Shown: positions 34,439-43,087, counted from the stretch's first letter. The stretch: 64,000 nucleotides of DNA from an uncultured Oscillospiraceae bacterium (GCA_910584715.1 CAJUAN010000002.1:124001-188000), one strand, 5' to 3'. Numbers and translations: made by a program. The notes: a model not told the origin generated them from the sequence alone.

Positions 34439-35638
34439 TTACTTTAGTTCGTAAACTGTGCCGTTTATGGAAATTGCCGTTATATTCTCAACGTCGGTAA
34501 ATACGGAGGTATAGTTGTTTTTGTCCCAATAGACTATATTAAAGCTGCATTTGTAAACATCACCGTCCGGATAACACACTCCTCCGCCAAATGTGCCGTA
34601 TATGCGTTCGCCGTTTTTCAGACTAATGTATATGTCGGCGTTATCACTATAGTTTACCGAATAATCATGATTGCTTTCATACCCGGTCATTTCGTACTCA
34701 AAATCCACTCTGCCGCCTGTTGAGCCTGCCTCTATATAAGTGGGCTGCGCGATAAGCTCGCGGATAAAATCCTCTTTTGTTCCCACTATATGCACGTTCA
34801 GAGTAAGAGGAAAGCTTTCCGCGGGAGCATTTAAAAATTTTACCTGCTGCGATTTATCGCTTTGCCTGTAGGTAAAAGAAAATTCCCACCTCAAGCCGAG
34901 AGCTAAAATATCGCTTATATCCTCAGGTTCGTCATTACCGCATCTGCTGTCTTTATCCCCGCCGCTTTCGCCGTATTGAGTGTATTCCGTGCATATATCT
35001 TCATTTGCATTATTATACTTAAAATTAATATACGCTCCCGCGGGATAAAAATTTTCACCCTCGCAAATAATTTTTTTGCCGTCAATGCCGTCCTCAGAAT
35101 CCCAATCAATATAAAGCTCAATATTACCCGCTTCATTAACACGGTGGTCGATGCTGTAACCGCCGGTATACGTATTCAAAATTTCGGCGTTTTCCCAAAG
35201 CGGTACAAATTGATTATCATCAGTGGAATTTACAAAACGATCGGCGACCGGCGTACCGTCAACACGAGAAATTTCTGCAACGGCAATTGCTTTTTTATCA
35301 TTTCCCGTCACGCCCTTTATCTCGATTTTGTAATCCTTATCGCTGACCTTGTACTTAAAGCCGCTTACTGTTCCAACAAGGGAACTTGCCAGTTCGCTGT
35401 CCTTTACAGTAATGCGGCTGCCGAAAACCGAGTCAAAATCAATGAGTCCCACCGCTGCCGCTGCGCTTATACCGCAGACCAGTATCGCGCATACTGCGGC
35501 GACTGCGCAAAATACGCGCTTTATTGAAAAGCTTTTGGATTTTGTTTTGACAGAAAAGTTCTGCGGCTGTAAAACGCCGTCCACAAGCTCGTCCGCAGGT
35601 CTGACATTATCAAAGGCTTTTTTAAAAATTTCATTCAT
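34439..35638 (-). CDS. Membrane-anchored anti-sigma factor-like protein
   Basis: 399 residues from ATG 35638, with AAAGGAG 9 bases upstream. A short cytoplasmic N-terminus (FKKAFDNVRPADELVDGVL) resembles the sigma-binding segment of DUF4179-type anti-sigma factors. One membrane helix (residues 43-66) follows, then a 330-residue extracytoplasmic domain of beta structure. Its start lies inside the end of the ECF sigma gene (8-bp overlap), the usual arrangement for a sigma/anti-sigma pair. Confidence 0.75.
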   Translation of the reverse strand: MNEIFKKAFDNVRPADELVDGVLQPQNFSVKTKSKSFSIKRVFCAVAAVCAILVCGISAAAAVGLIDFDSVFGSRITVKDSELASSLVGTVSGFKYKVSDKDYKIEIKGVTGNDKKAIAVAEISRVDGTPVADRFVNSTDDNQFVPLWENAEILNTYTGGYSIDHRVNEAGNIELYIDWDSEDGIDGKKIICEGENFYPAGAYINFKYNNANEDICTEYTQYGESGGDKDSRCGNDEPEDISDILALGLRWEFSFTYRQSDKSQQVKFLNAPAESFPLTLNVHIVGTKEDFIRELIAQPTYIEAGSTGGRVDFEYEMTGYESNHDYSVNYSDNADIYISLKNGERIYGTFGGGVCYPDGDVYKCSFNIVYWDKNNYTSVFTDVENITAISINGTVYELK

Positions 35639-36122
35639 CGTCAAAAACTCCTTTCAGATCCTTTTTAAGACGTTCCCGCGCCCTTTTTAACCTTGTGCGG
35701 ACGGTCGCCTCGTTCAGCTTCAATGCTGCCGCTATCTCCCCGCCGGACATCTCCTCGTAATAATACATCACCACTATGGGACGGTATTTCTCCGGCAGCC
35801 CCCTGACCGCGGCAATTACAGACTCGGCTGTCTCTCTTTCCTCCGTATTTTCCGTACCGTCAGCGGGAATATCTTCGGTAAACTCCGTTCGCTTTCTGAA
35901 CCATGCCGAACGGCGCAGGAGCTTGCAGCAATTCACGGTTACCCTTATCAGCCATGCCTTTAAGTGCTCCTCGTCCGCAAAATCGCCGTCCAAGTTATAC
36001 AGCTTAAAAAAGACGTCCTGAAACACGTCCTCTGCGTCCTGACGGCAGGAACACTGGGCGACCGCGATTCGGTACACCATATCCTTGTATTTCAGCACGG
36101 TTTCCTTATAATCGGGCATCAT
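35631..36122 (-). CDS. ECF-type RNA polymerase sigma factor
   Basis: 163 residues. Region 2 includes MVYRIAVAQCSCRQDAEDVFQDVF and LKAWLIRVTVNCC; region 4 includes GLPEKYRPIVVMYYYEEMSGGEIA and ATVRTRLKRARERL, the helix-turn-helix that reads the -35 box. There is no region 3, as in ECF factors of the SigV/SigW kind. A GGGGAAGTGA site precedes the ATG. It is followed by its likely anti-sigma partner. Confidence 0.9.
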   Translation of the reverse strand: MMPDYKETVLKYKDMVYRIAVAQCSCRQDAEDVFQDVFFKLYNLDGDFADEEHLKAWLIRVTVNCCKLLRRSAWFRKRTEFTEDIPADGTENTEERETAESVIAAVRGLPEKYRPIVVMYYYEEMSGGEIAAALKLNEATVRTRLKRARERLKKDLKGVFDDE

Positions 36123-36229
36123 ATCATCACTTCCCCGTATTTTGTCCTTTCGTTTATAACATACGTAAAGGGTGCGTTTTGTTTCATTATAGATAAAATT
36201 TTATTTGTAATTTTTCACAAAATTTACTA

Positions 36230-36258
36230 TTGATTTTTTCTCCGCCTTGTGTTATAAT
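36230..36258 (+). promoter_or_regulatory. Promoter of the small structured RNA
   Basis: TTGATT (36230-36235), 17 bases, TATAAT (36253-36258). Transcription should begin near 36265. Confidence 0.75.
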
Positions 36259-36264
36259 ATTATC

Positions 36265-36477
36265 AGACTCAAGGAATTTCTGCCTTGTCCGATAAAGTGT
36301 GATTTTATAATCCAACACATTAATTTAGGGATTCAGTCTCCGTCAGCGGATTGCAGACCTCCCGCCGCATTAGATGTGCGGAGTAACGGACGCAGGGAGC
36401 GTGAAACTAACGGGCTGTTGCCCACCTGCCGAGTGCGGGTTTTATGCTTCACATGGCGGCAAGGCGGTTATTTTTTC
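36265..36477 (+). ncRNA. Small structured RNA, possibly 6S-like or a leader of the TSUP genes
   Basis: GCCTTG-CCG (36282-36291) pairs with CGGCAAGGC (36457-36465), closing about 185 bases. Next inside is GTGTG/CACAT (36297-36301 with 36450-36454). Further in are CTCCC/GGGAG around a CCGCA/TGCGG hairpin and a GGGC-TGTT-GCCC hairpin. A T-rich run (TTATTTTTTC) follows the closing stem. A long rod with a closing stem, apical hairpin and small side hairpin is the general plan of 6S RNA, but I cannot confirm conserved bases. No known riboswitch consensus was recognised. Confidence 0.5.
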
Positions 36478-36486
36478 AAAAGCACG

Positions 36487-36515
36487 GCGAACCTCTTTTG
36501 GGGTTCGCTTTTTTT
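36487..36515 (+). terminator. Terminator between the small RNA and the TSUP genes
   Basis: GCGAACC (36487-36493) pairs with GGTTCGC (36502-36508), followed by seven T residues. It ends 35 bases before the first TSUP gene, which has no clear promoter of its own after it. Confidence 0.88.
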
Positions 36516-36550
36516 CGGATATTTTCCCTTCTGCGGCAAATACTATTCGT

Positions 36551-36922
36551 ATGAATAATTTTATCGAAAAACACAAAAAGCTTTACTTCTATATTCTGGG
36601 AGCAATCACCGGGATATGCAACGGTCTGTTCGGCTCGGGAGGGGGCATTGCCGCCGTACCCATGCTGCAAAAGGGCGGCGTGGACGTGAAAAAGTCCCAT
36701 GCCACGTCCCTTGCCCTGACCCTGCCGCTGTCGGTAGTGTCGGCGTTTTTTTACGCCTATAAGAGCAGCTTCAAGTGGGGGGACGCTTTGCCGCTGATAC
36801 CGTTTGGACTGGCGGGAGCTGTATTGGGCGGACTGCTCATGAAAAAAATTCCGAACACCCTATTAAAAAGGATATTCGGAGTAATTCTTATAATTTCGGG
36901 CGGGAGGCTTCTGCTGCAATGA
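36551..36922 (+). CDS. TSUP (TauE/SafE) transporter half, first subunit
   Basis: 123 residues with four hydrophobic segments. GAITGICNGLFGSGGGIAAVP is the TSUP repeat signature (key part GLFGSGGG). Full-length TSUP proteins are about 250 residues with two such repeats; this gene encodes only one. No good ribosome site precedes ATG 36551. It overlaps the next half by ATGA. TSUP proteins move sulfite, sulfonates or related anions; the substrate here is unknown. Confidence 0.8.
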   Translation: MNNFIEKHKKLYFYILGAITGICNGLFGSGGGIAAVPMLQKGGVDVKKSHATSLALTLPLSVVSAFFYAYKSSFKWGDALPLIPFGLAGAVLGGLLMKKIPNTLLKRIFGVILIISGGRLLLQ

Positions 36923-37299
36923 TATGGTCTTTTACAGCCGCGTTCCTCACGGGGATATTCGCGTCCCTTGGAGTGGGCGGCGGCATGATACTGATAATAT
37001 ACCTGACGGTTTTCGGTGGATTCGACCAGCTTGCCGCACAGGGTATCAACCTGATTTATTTCATACCTATAGCCCTGCTGTCGGTGGTAATTCATACCAA
37101 AAACAAGCTTATCGAGTGGAAAAAAATAATACCCGCGATTGTTATCGGCGTAGCCTTTGCCGCCCTCGGCACATACGCTGCGGAACGTATCGGTTCTCCC
37201 GCCTTGAAAAAGATTTTTGCGGTTTTTATACTGTTCATCGGGGTCAAGGAGCTTTTATTTTCCAAAAGCACCGATTCTTTTTCTGAAAAAGAAAATTAA
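36919..37299 (+). CDS. TSUP (TauE/SafE) transporter half, second subunit
   Basis: 126 residues with four membrane segments. AAFLTGIFASLGVGGGMILII repeats the TSUP signature. Its ATG lies inside the stop of the first half (ATGA), so the two are made together and probably pair as a heterodimer in the membrane. The 3' end overlaps the convergent CPBP protease gene by 45 bases. Confidence 0.8.
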   Translation: MIWSFTAAFLTGIFASLGVGGGMILIIYLTVFGGFDQLAAQGINLIYFIPIALLSVVIHTKNKLIEWKKIIPAIVIGVAFAALGTYAAERIGSPALKKIFAVFILFIGVKELLFSKSTDSFSEKEN

Positions 37300-38010
37300 C
37301 AAAATCAATATACAGCCCAATAAAACAATATTATATTTTACAGGCGCAATATAGCAGGTGTTAATAAGCATATGCGCGAGTGAAACTGTAAATATATTTT
37401 TGTACGCGTAAAAAATCATTCCTAAAATAAATGAAATAATTACCGTATATATGAAATATATAATTATCTCATTAAATTCCAAGGAATTCCTTACCGCCCA
37501 CATGGGAATATGCCAAACCGCCCAGACAAAGCCGACATATATAAAAGCGGTTTTCTTTCTGTTTGCGGAAATTATTTTATTCAGTAAAAATCCGCGCCAC
37601 GCAACTTCCTCGGCAAAAGCCGTTACAAACAGGTATGAGCAATTTACCGCAACAGCAGCCGCAGACGGATAACTGTACAAAAACAGATCCGTTTTATCCG
37701 ATACTATAGCGTATATATACGAAAATAACAGCCCGGTACAGCCAAGTATTACGCAGATAAATATTGAGCGGAATTTTATCTTTTCTGCAAATAGTCCTGA
37801 GCAAAAATCTTTTAAACATTTTTGCTTTAAAGCAAATAAAACCGATACCGCAAGCGGCATGACAACAAACAAATATTTTAAGCTGTACGCCGCTTTCGGA
37901 ATATGAACGCCGTTTTTATCCAAAAGCATTGGCAAATAACATAAAAATGAAAGAGTCCAGACCAAAAACGTCCATAAAAATATTTCTGTACTTATTTTTT
38001 TAGTTTTCAT
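37255..38010 (-). CDS. CPBP family intramembrane metalloprotease
   Basis: 251 residues with about seven membrane helices. EEVAWRGFLL is motif 1 (EExxxR) with the catalytic glutamates; WAVWHIPMW and AHMLINT carry the histidines of motifs 2 and 3. The family includes CAAX-type proteases and bacteriocin self-immunity proteins. It starts 1 base after the ruvX stop, without a strong ribosome site, so coupling is likely. Confidence 0.85.
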   Translation of the reverse strand: MKTKKISTEIFLWTFLVWTLSFLCYLPMLLDKNGVHIPKAAYSLKYLFVVMPLAVSVLFALKQKCLKDFCSGLFAEKIKFRSIFICVILGCTGLLFSYIYAIVSDKTDLFLYSYPSAAAVAVNCSYLFVTAFAEEVAWRGFLLNKIISANRKKTAFIYVGFVWAVWHIPMWAVRNSLEFNEIIIYFIYTVIISFILGMIFYAYKNIFTVSLAHMLINTCYIAPVKYNIVLLGCILILLIFFFRKRIGAFGK

Positions 38011-38011
38011 A

Positions 38012-38434
38012 TTATTTTAGCCTGTTCTTACGGTACGCAAGATAAGTCTCCAGAATTATAGTTGCGGCCACCGCGTCCACAACGGCTTTCCGCTTCTTGC
38101 CGCGGACGTTTGTCTCGTTCAGATAATTATGTGCCGTAACCGTGGTGCTGCGCTCGTCCCAAAGCTCCGCGGGAATACCGCTCAGCCCGCTCACAAACTC
38201 CGCGAATTTTTGGCACTTCTCCGCCCGCTCGCCTATGGTGTTGTTCATATTTTTCGGATAGCCGACTACTACCAGTTCGGCTTTTTCCTTTTGAGCAAGC
38301 TCCGCGACTTTTTCCGCGCACCGCTCGAAATTGTACTCGGTTATCACCGTCAGCGGCGAGGCAAGCATTTCGCTTTTGTCGCAGACGGCAATGCCCGTCC
38401 TGCTGTCGCCGAAGTCCACCGACATTATACGCAT
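38012..38434 (-). CDS. ruvX: Putative pre-16S rRNA nuclease / Holliday junction resolvase YqgF
   Basis: 140 residues, the usual size. MSVDFGDSRTGIAV is the first RNase H-like catalytic strand with its Asp; VVVGYPKNMN and DERSTTVTAHNYL follow, and DAVAATIILETYL holds the last catalytic Asp. YqgF proteins trim the 5' end of 16S rRNA. AGGAAAGTGGG lies upstream. Confidence 0.9.
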   Translation of the reverse strand: MRIMSVDFGDSRTGIAVCDKSEMLASPLTVITEYNFERCAEKVAELAQKEKAELVVVGYPKNMNNTIGERAEKCQKFAEFVSGLSGIPAELWDERSTTVTAHNYLNETNVRGKKRKAVVDAVAATIILETYLAYRKNRLK

Positions 38435-38449
38435 ACATTTCCCACTTTC

Positions 38450-39631
38450 CTATTTTAATTTTTTGTACAAGTACAAATTCAAATCGTCGTCGTTCACGCA
38501 AGCCGAGTAGGGATTGCAGACCTTGTCCCCGTACCACACCCCCGAACCGTCGGGGATATACCCTCTTTTTACGTAAATTCTCTGCGCCGCGCCGTAGCCG
38601 CTGTGGAGACCCACGCCCAAGTACACCGTGTCGGAGTACTCCGCCGCTATCTGCTCGGCAATATCCATTAGCTTTGTGCCCACGCCCATGTTTCGGAATT
38701 TTTCCAGTACGTTAAAGTCCACGATTTCGGGCAGACCCTTGCCCCCAAGCGCGCCGTTCATGCAGTAGGGGTAAACGCTGACGTACCCCGCAGGCTCGCC
38801 CTCGTAATCGGCGGCAATTGAAATCGCTTTACCCGCCGCATTGTCATGCAGACGCATTTCAAGCTTTTCGGGGGACGCGTCCGTCCAGCCCTGCTTTACC
38901 TCCTCGCGGGCGAAAATTTCCGGGTCGGAGCCGCGTAGATTCCTTACCGTGATTTTCCCGAACTCACCGTATAAAACGTCGTCCGGCTCGCTCCACCTTG
39001 AACGGGACAGCGTGGAAAGCTCATCTGTCAGGTGGTCGTTATTATTTTTGAAGATAATTTTCGGTATGCCGCCCTCGTACTCCACAAGGGACACAGCGGT
39101 GTTGTCCGACCAACCAACGTCCTTTAACGCCGATATCGGCTTGCCCATCGCGTAGCACAAAAAGTTCCGCAAAGCGCAGCCGTGGGACACAACGGCGATA
39201 GTCTTTCCCTCGTTTTCCGCAGCTATTCTGTCCACGGCAGTTTTCATTCGGTCGAAAACCTCGGTCATTTTCTCGCCGTCCGCAATGTAAAAATCCTCCA
39301 TGCGGTTCCTCCACAGGTCGTACTCAACGGGGTACAGCTTCGGCAGGTCGGACCACGGTTTGCCCTCCCAAACGCCGCCGTTTATTTCGATAAGCCCCTC
39401 GTCCGTCACAATCGGCAAATTGTGGTACTTATTCACAGCCTCGGCGGTGGACAGAGTCCTTTTCAGCGGACTTGAATATATCGCCTCAATGGGAATACCC
39501 TTAAAATATTCCGCAAGACATTCAAGCTGCTTTTCACCCCGCTCGCTGACCTCGCAGTCGGTGCGCCCTTGGAAAAATTCCCGGACGTTCCCCAAAGCCT
39601 CGGCGTGGCGTACCAAATATAGTTTCGTCAT
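38450..39631 (-). CDS. Histidine phosphatase fused to a GNAT acetyltransferase
   Basis: 393 residues. Residues 1-200 form a phosphoglycerate-mutase-like phosphatase: LVRHAEALGN holds the catalytic RH, YSSPLKRTLSTAE the second Arg, and VVSHGCALR the second His. Residues 225-390 are a GNAT domain, with LEKFRNMGVGTKLMD as its CoA loop. The two activities on one chain suggest work on one phosphorylated, amine-containing metabolite, but that is a guess. An 8-bp hairpin (TTCACTTA/TAAGTGAA at 39650-39675) lies just upstream. Confidence 0.85.
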   Translation of the reverse strand: MTKLYLVRHAEALGNVREFFQGRTDCEVSERGEKQLECLAEYFKGIPIEAIYSSPLKRTLSTAEAVNKYHNLPIVTDEGLIEINGGVWEGKPWSDLPKLYPVEYDLWRNRMEDFYIADGEKMTEVFDRMKTAVDRIAAENEGKTIAVVSHGCALRNFLCYAMGKPISALKDVGWSDNTAVSLVEYEGGIPKIIFKNNNDHLTDELSTLSRSRWSEPDDVLYGEFGKITVRNLRGSDPEIFAREEVKQGWTDASPEKLEMRLHDNAAGKAISIAADYEGEPAGYVSVYPYCMNGALGGKGLPEIVDFNVLEKFRNMGVGTKLMDIAEQIAAEYSDTVYLGVGLHSGYGAAQRIYVKRGYIPDGSGVWYGDKVCNPYSACVNDDDLNLYLYKKLK

Positions 39632-39698
39632 GATATGGTTCCCTCCAAATTCACTTACAGCACTTCCTAAGTGAAACTTATGTAAAACATTTTTTATA

Positions 39699-40433
39699 TT
39701 AATGGCAGTAAACGACCGCCGTCAAATCGTCGCAGTAGCTTTTTTCCTCCAATGACCGCTCTTTCGCCGTATTTATAAGCATATCGACGCTTTGCCGCAA
39801 ATTAACCGCGCTGATATTTTCCGAGATATATCCTGCGCTTAAACAGTCGCTTACACCGTCGCAGCAAAGAGCAATCATGTCTCCTCTTTCAAGACAAATT
39901 TCTTCGTATGAATATTCCGGTACTACCGACGGCATAAAAGTATCAAACATCGACCACATATGCTCGGGAAGCCTGCGCACCGCTTCTTCAAGCTGTTCCT
40001 CTGAAAACAAGCCCATATCTACCAAATTCTGATATTTTTTCTTTGGCTTTGCAATACGGGAAACAGCGTTATTACGTATAAAATACGCGGGCGAGTCACC
40101 CGCTGAGACAACATAAGCATTATCACCGCAAACCGCACATATAACAAGAGTACCGAAAATCAAGCTTTTCCTGCTTCGGGACACTTCTGTAAGCTTGTCG
40201 TTTATCTCCCAAACCATTTTATCAAGATAATTCCTTGCCGACAGTCCCGACGAGGAAAAGGGATTATTTTTTACCGTTTCGGCGCAAGTCCTTGACATAA
40301 TGACCTTACCCTCCGAACCCGCTCCCGACGCGCCGTCGGAAAGCATGAAAACCTTGTTATCGGGGGAAATGTAAAAGGAATCGCCGTTTACTCCGCTTGT
40401 TCCCACAAGACTGTTTCCATAGCATATTGACAT
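39699..40433 (-). CDS. PP2C-like serine/threonine protein phosphatase
   Basis: 244 residues from ATG 40433 with GGAGGCGG upstream. VNGDSFYI and MLSDGASGAGSEG hold the first metal-binding aspartates, VSAGDSPAYFI and CCDGVSDCL the later ones, giving the PPM/PP2C pattern. It lacks a membrane segment. No partner kinase is encoded nearby. The N-terminal extension to 40502 would overlap the ANT(6)-like gene and is rejected. Confidence 0.8.
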   Translation of the reverse strand: MSICYGNSLVGTSGVNGDSFYISPDNKVFMLSDGASGAGSEGKVIMSRTCAETVKNNPFSSSGLSARNYLDKMVWEINDKLTEVSRSRKSLIFGTLVICAVCGDNAYVVSAGDSPAYFIRNNAVSRIAKPKKKYQNLVDMGLFSEEQLEEAVRRLPEHMWSMFDTFMPSVVPEYSYEEICLERGDMIALCCDGVSDCLSAGYISENISAVNLRQSVDMLINTAKERSLEEKSYCDDLTAVVYCH

Positions 40434-40498
40434 AATACCGCCTCCAAACAACGGGACAGGAAATTCGTCCCCTGCAATTTCCGAGAAAAATCTACAGT

Positions 40499-41371
40499 TC
40501 AAATTTCCTTTGCGTCTCTCGGTAATTTTTGTACCTTTTCAAGCCAGAAGCGGCTGTTTTTCGCCATTTCACGGTCGTACTCCTTACACAGCTTTTCCGC
40601 GACCTTAGGAGCAAACTCGTCCATTAAATCGCACATCTCAAAGACGGATTTCCAAATTTCCGGAATATCCGCGCCGCTGTAGGTACGCAAAAAACGCTGC
40701 CAGACCTCGGGTTCAAGCCATTTGTACATATACTTCGCGGACTTCCCCACGCTGACGGAAAAATCTGTCTCAAAGCCCACGTACCACGATAAAATTTTCA
40801 CAAGGTCGGGGCGCACACACTCGTTTATCATACCGAGGACATAGGGTACCTCCTCCCGCCAGAGTCCCTTTGCCACATTGTTCATGCACCACCAGAAGTT
40901 GTTGCAGGCGGCGTAAAATTCCGCGGCAGACGGCTTTTTCACGCGGTAGTCCTCATCAGTGGACTCGGGGATTTTCGGCAGTATGCCGTCCTTGTCAAGA
41001 AGAATTTTACACAGCTTGTCGTCCGTTACACGGCAGTTCCAAGTCGGTTCAACGTGGAGGTCGATACGGTTCCCGTCCGCAAGCTGTATGAGCCAGCCGT
41101 AGCATTTGTCGAAATCCACGTCCCTGCCCACGGACTTGTCCAGCTCGTCGGGACACTGCATATAGAGACGTTCGCCGAAAATATCTATCCAGCTTTTGCC
41201 CTCATAAAAGGGCTTGTTGGCAGTGACGACGTACACCACATCGTAGTCCTGAAAAATATCGCGGGGAACGTTGGGGTTAGTCCGCGAACCGTTCATATAG
41301 ACAGCGCGGATACGATCGTCCGCCTGCGCCGTGCCTATTATCAGATCGTACATTTCTTTTTCGGTACGCAT
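40499..41371 (-). CDS. Aminoglycoside 6-adenylyltransferase-like protein (ANT(6)/AadK family)
   Basis: 290 residues, close to the 284-302 of AadK and ANT(6)-Ia. MNGSRTNPNVPRDIFQDYDVVYVV (parts: NGSRTNPN, FQDYD) is the nucleotidyltransferase site with both aspartates, and ADGNRIDLHVE gives the third carboxylate. ANT(6) enzymes adenylate streptomycin. Chromosomal copies are common in Firmicutes and may confer little resistance. It ends 66 bases before the PP2C gene and sits 2 bases after the STM3941-like gene in upstream order. Confidence 0.85.
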   Translation of the reverse strand: MRTEKEMYDLIIGTAQADDRIRAVYMNGSRTNPNVPRDIFQDYDVVYVVTANKPFYEGKSWIDIFGERLYMQCPDELDKSVGRDVDFDKCYGWLIQLADGNRIDLHVEPTWNCRVTDDKLCKILLDKDGILPKIPESTDEDYRVKKPSAAEFYAACNNFWWCMNNVAKGLWREEVPYVLGMINECVRPDLVKILSWYVGFETDFSVSVGKSAKYMYKWLEPEVWQRFLRTYSGADIPEIWKSVFEMCDLMDEFAPKVAEKLCKEYDREMAKNSRFWLEKVQKLPRDAKEI

Positions 41372-41372
41372 A

Positions 41373-41921
41373 TTATTTGTTCCTTTCCCAAAGCGCGGTC
41401 AGTTCCGCAAGAATTTTATCGAGTTTTTTCCCCGTACCGTTCAGCGAAAAGCTTATGGGCTGATAGCCAAGCTTCATATTAAGCCCGACGGCTTCGCGGG
41501 CAAGACCGCTGAGACGGTAGAGGTACTCCTCGGGACACTCAAGCTCCACCTGAATAAGCTTGTTGTGCTTCATTGTTACCAAATATATCCTTTTCACATC
41601 GCTCCACGGTACAAAGCCAATGTCGCTGCTGTTGTCAGTGATACCGCTTTCGTCCGCGATTATCAGCGGTTTGCCGTTTATGAGACGCTTTGTCAAAACT
41701 ACCGCGGCGTACAGGCATACCACTGCGAAGACCGCAAAAAATATCCTTGCCGCCGCTGCGCCGAGAGGCGTTGAAATCAGCAGTTTCATACGCGAACCGC
41801 CGTCCCCGACTTCAAGGTCAAAAACCAGCCAAGCCGTAAAAGCGCAGGCAAAAACCAAACAAATTATGTACAAAAGCAGGGTAGATTTTTTCTGCGCAAC
41901 AACTATTTTTTCATTTTCCAT
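41373..41921 (-). CDS. STM3941 family membrane protein
   Basis: 182 residues: two membrane helices near residues 15-35 and 58-78, then a C-terminal PH-like domain (SDIGFVPWSDVKRIYLV). This is the plan of the small STM3941 family, with no known function. GGGGAG lies upstream of the ATG. The stop is 1 base before the start of the ANT(6)-like gene. Confidence 0.72.
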   Translation of the reverse strand: MENEKIVVAQKKSTLLLYIICLVFACAFTAWLVFDLEVGDGGSRMKLLISTPLGAAAARIFFAVFAVVCLYAAVVLTKRLINGKPLIIADESGITDNSSDIGFVPWSDVKRIYLVTMKHNKLIQVELECPEEYLYRLSGLAREAVGLNMKLGYQPISFSLNGTGKKLDKILAELTALWERNK

Positions 41922-41936
41922 TTCGGCAGCTCCCCA

Positions 41937-42851
41937 TTAATTCTTTTCCGAAACGGACTTTATCCAGCCTGTAACTCCATTTGGCAGACGTTCGTCTGTG
42001 GGCTTGCCGTTATCGAACATCAGATTGTGCTGCACCCAGTTTATCATGCAGTGCTGACCCATTTCCATTCCGTAATCTATTGAGGCAATTCCTCCGTCGC
42101 CGTTGTAGACCCATTCGGGGAAAAAGCAGAGACAGTTTTTCAGGCTTTGCAGCTTTTCCTCGCGGGGAGCTATGCACTCCTCAAAGACCGCCATTTCGTC
42201 GTGTCTGCCGTGGGCGATAAGCAGGTGTACACCGCTTTCGGAGAGCCTGTCAAGAGTCCCGTCGTCGGGCACGTACCCCGAGGCTATGGGTATTGCTCCG
42301 TCAAAATAATTTTCATGATCTTCTAACATTTTCCATGTCATATAGCCGCCCGCAGACGCTCCCATAACAAACTTTTTGCCGATATTTTTCTTGCGGTTCT
42401 CGCATACGGTATCGAAGATTCCCTTTAACATAGGAGAATAATCGTAATTCTCATCGCCCCATGAACCGACGATACGGCCGTCCTCCAGACGCTTTTCAAA
42501 GGCGAGGGGCACTATCAGAAACGCCCCGCCCATTTCCAGCTGGTACTCGGGGGACGCGTACTGCTCCGCTCCGCAGCACATTATGCACTTGATACCGTCC
42601 GTGGCGTTGCTCATGCCGTGGAGCCACATCAGCACAGGATATTTTCCGTCCGGGTCGGCGCCGTGCTTGACCGGGTCATAGACATAGTAGGTCATGCCCT
42701 CGGGGGAAGCGTACTCATCGAAAAGGTCGAAATAAATTTTGGTCTTGTATGTAACCTCATAGCTGATAAATTCGCCGTCCGTCATAAATTTTGCCCACTC
42801 GGGAACGGCGTTTTTGTTCTGCTGTATCTTGTTGAATTCGGGTAATGGCAT
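41937..42851 (-). CDS. Alpha/beta-hydrolase esterase
   Basis: 304 residues. MWLHGMSNATDG forms the oxyanion region, MGASAGGYMTWKML the nucleophile elbow with Ser, IAHGRHDEMAVFEE the Asp/His region. The pattern is near that of feruloyl esterase D or poly-3-hydroxybutyrate depolymerase-like enzymes. No signal peptide. AAAGGAG precedes the ATG. It follows the ribbon-helix-helix regulator gene by 13 bases and may be under its control. Confidence 0.78.
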   Translation of the reverse strand: MPLPEFNKIQQNKNAVPEWAKFMTDGEFISYEVTYKTKIYFDLFDEYASPEGMTYYVYDPVKHGADPDGKYPVLMWLHGMSNATDGIKCIMCCGAEQYASPEYQLEMGGAFLIVPLAFEKRLEDGRIVGSWGDENYDYSPMLKGIFDTVCENRKKNIGKKFVMGASAGGYMTWKMLEDHENYFDGAIPIASGYVPDDGTLDRLSESGVHLLIAHGRHDEMAVFEECIAPREEKLQSLKNCLCFFPEWVYNGDGGIASIDYGMEMGQHCMINWVQHNLMFDNGKPTDERLPNGVTGWIKSVSEKN

Positions 42852-42864
42852 AAAAATTCTCCTT

Positions 42865-43059
42865 TCAAAGCTCGATATCGTTTCCCGTGTCTTTTTTGTA
42901 CTGCTCGCGTATAGCCTTTTTTATGTAGGCGTTAAGGCTTTCGGAATTTTTCGCCGCCGCATTATTCAGCAATTCCTTGCTGCCTTTTTTCAGCATCAGA
43001 CCAACACGGTCGTATTTTTCAGCGGCAAAACGGTTTTTGTACTCTGTATTCTGACTCAT
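42865..43059 (-). CDS. Ribbon-helix-helix (Arc-type) DNA-binding protein
   Basis: 64 residues. The N-terminal strand KNRFAAEKYDRVGLML and the helix pair KGSKELLNNAAAKN and LNAYIKKAIREQYKK make an Arc/MetJ-type fold. Such proteins act as dimers on palindromes; two matching 14-bp palindromes lie directly upstream at 43088 and 43122. No toxin gene is adjacent, so it is more likely a stand-alone autoregulator. GAGGTAG precedes the ATG. Confidence 0.75.
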   Translation of the reverse strand: MSQNTEYKNRFAAEKYDRVGLMLKKGSKELLNNAAAKNSESLNAYIKKAIREQYKKDTGNDIEL

Positions 43060-43087
43060 ATAACTACCTCACTATTTTTATGCAAAC

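Noticed and set aside
36265..36550. Cobalamin, molybdenum-cofactor, SAM or T-box riboswitch
   Set aside because: None of the consensus blocks I know for these could be found in the leader, so only a general structured RNA is claimed.
42865..43059. Type II toxin-antitoxin system
   Set aside because: The RHH protein has no toxin gene beside it; its neighbours are an esterase and a DUF6809-like gene.
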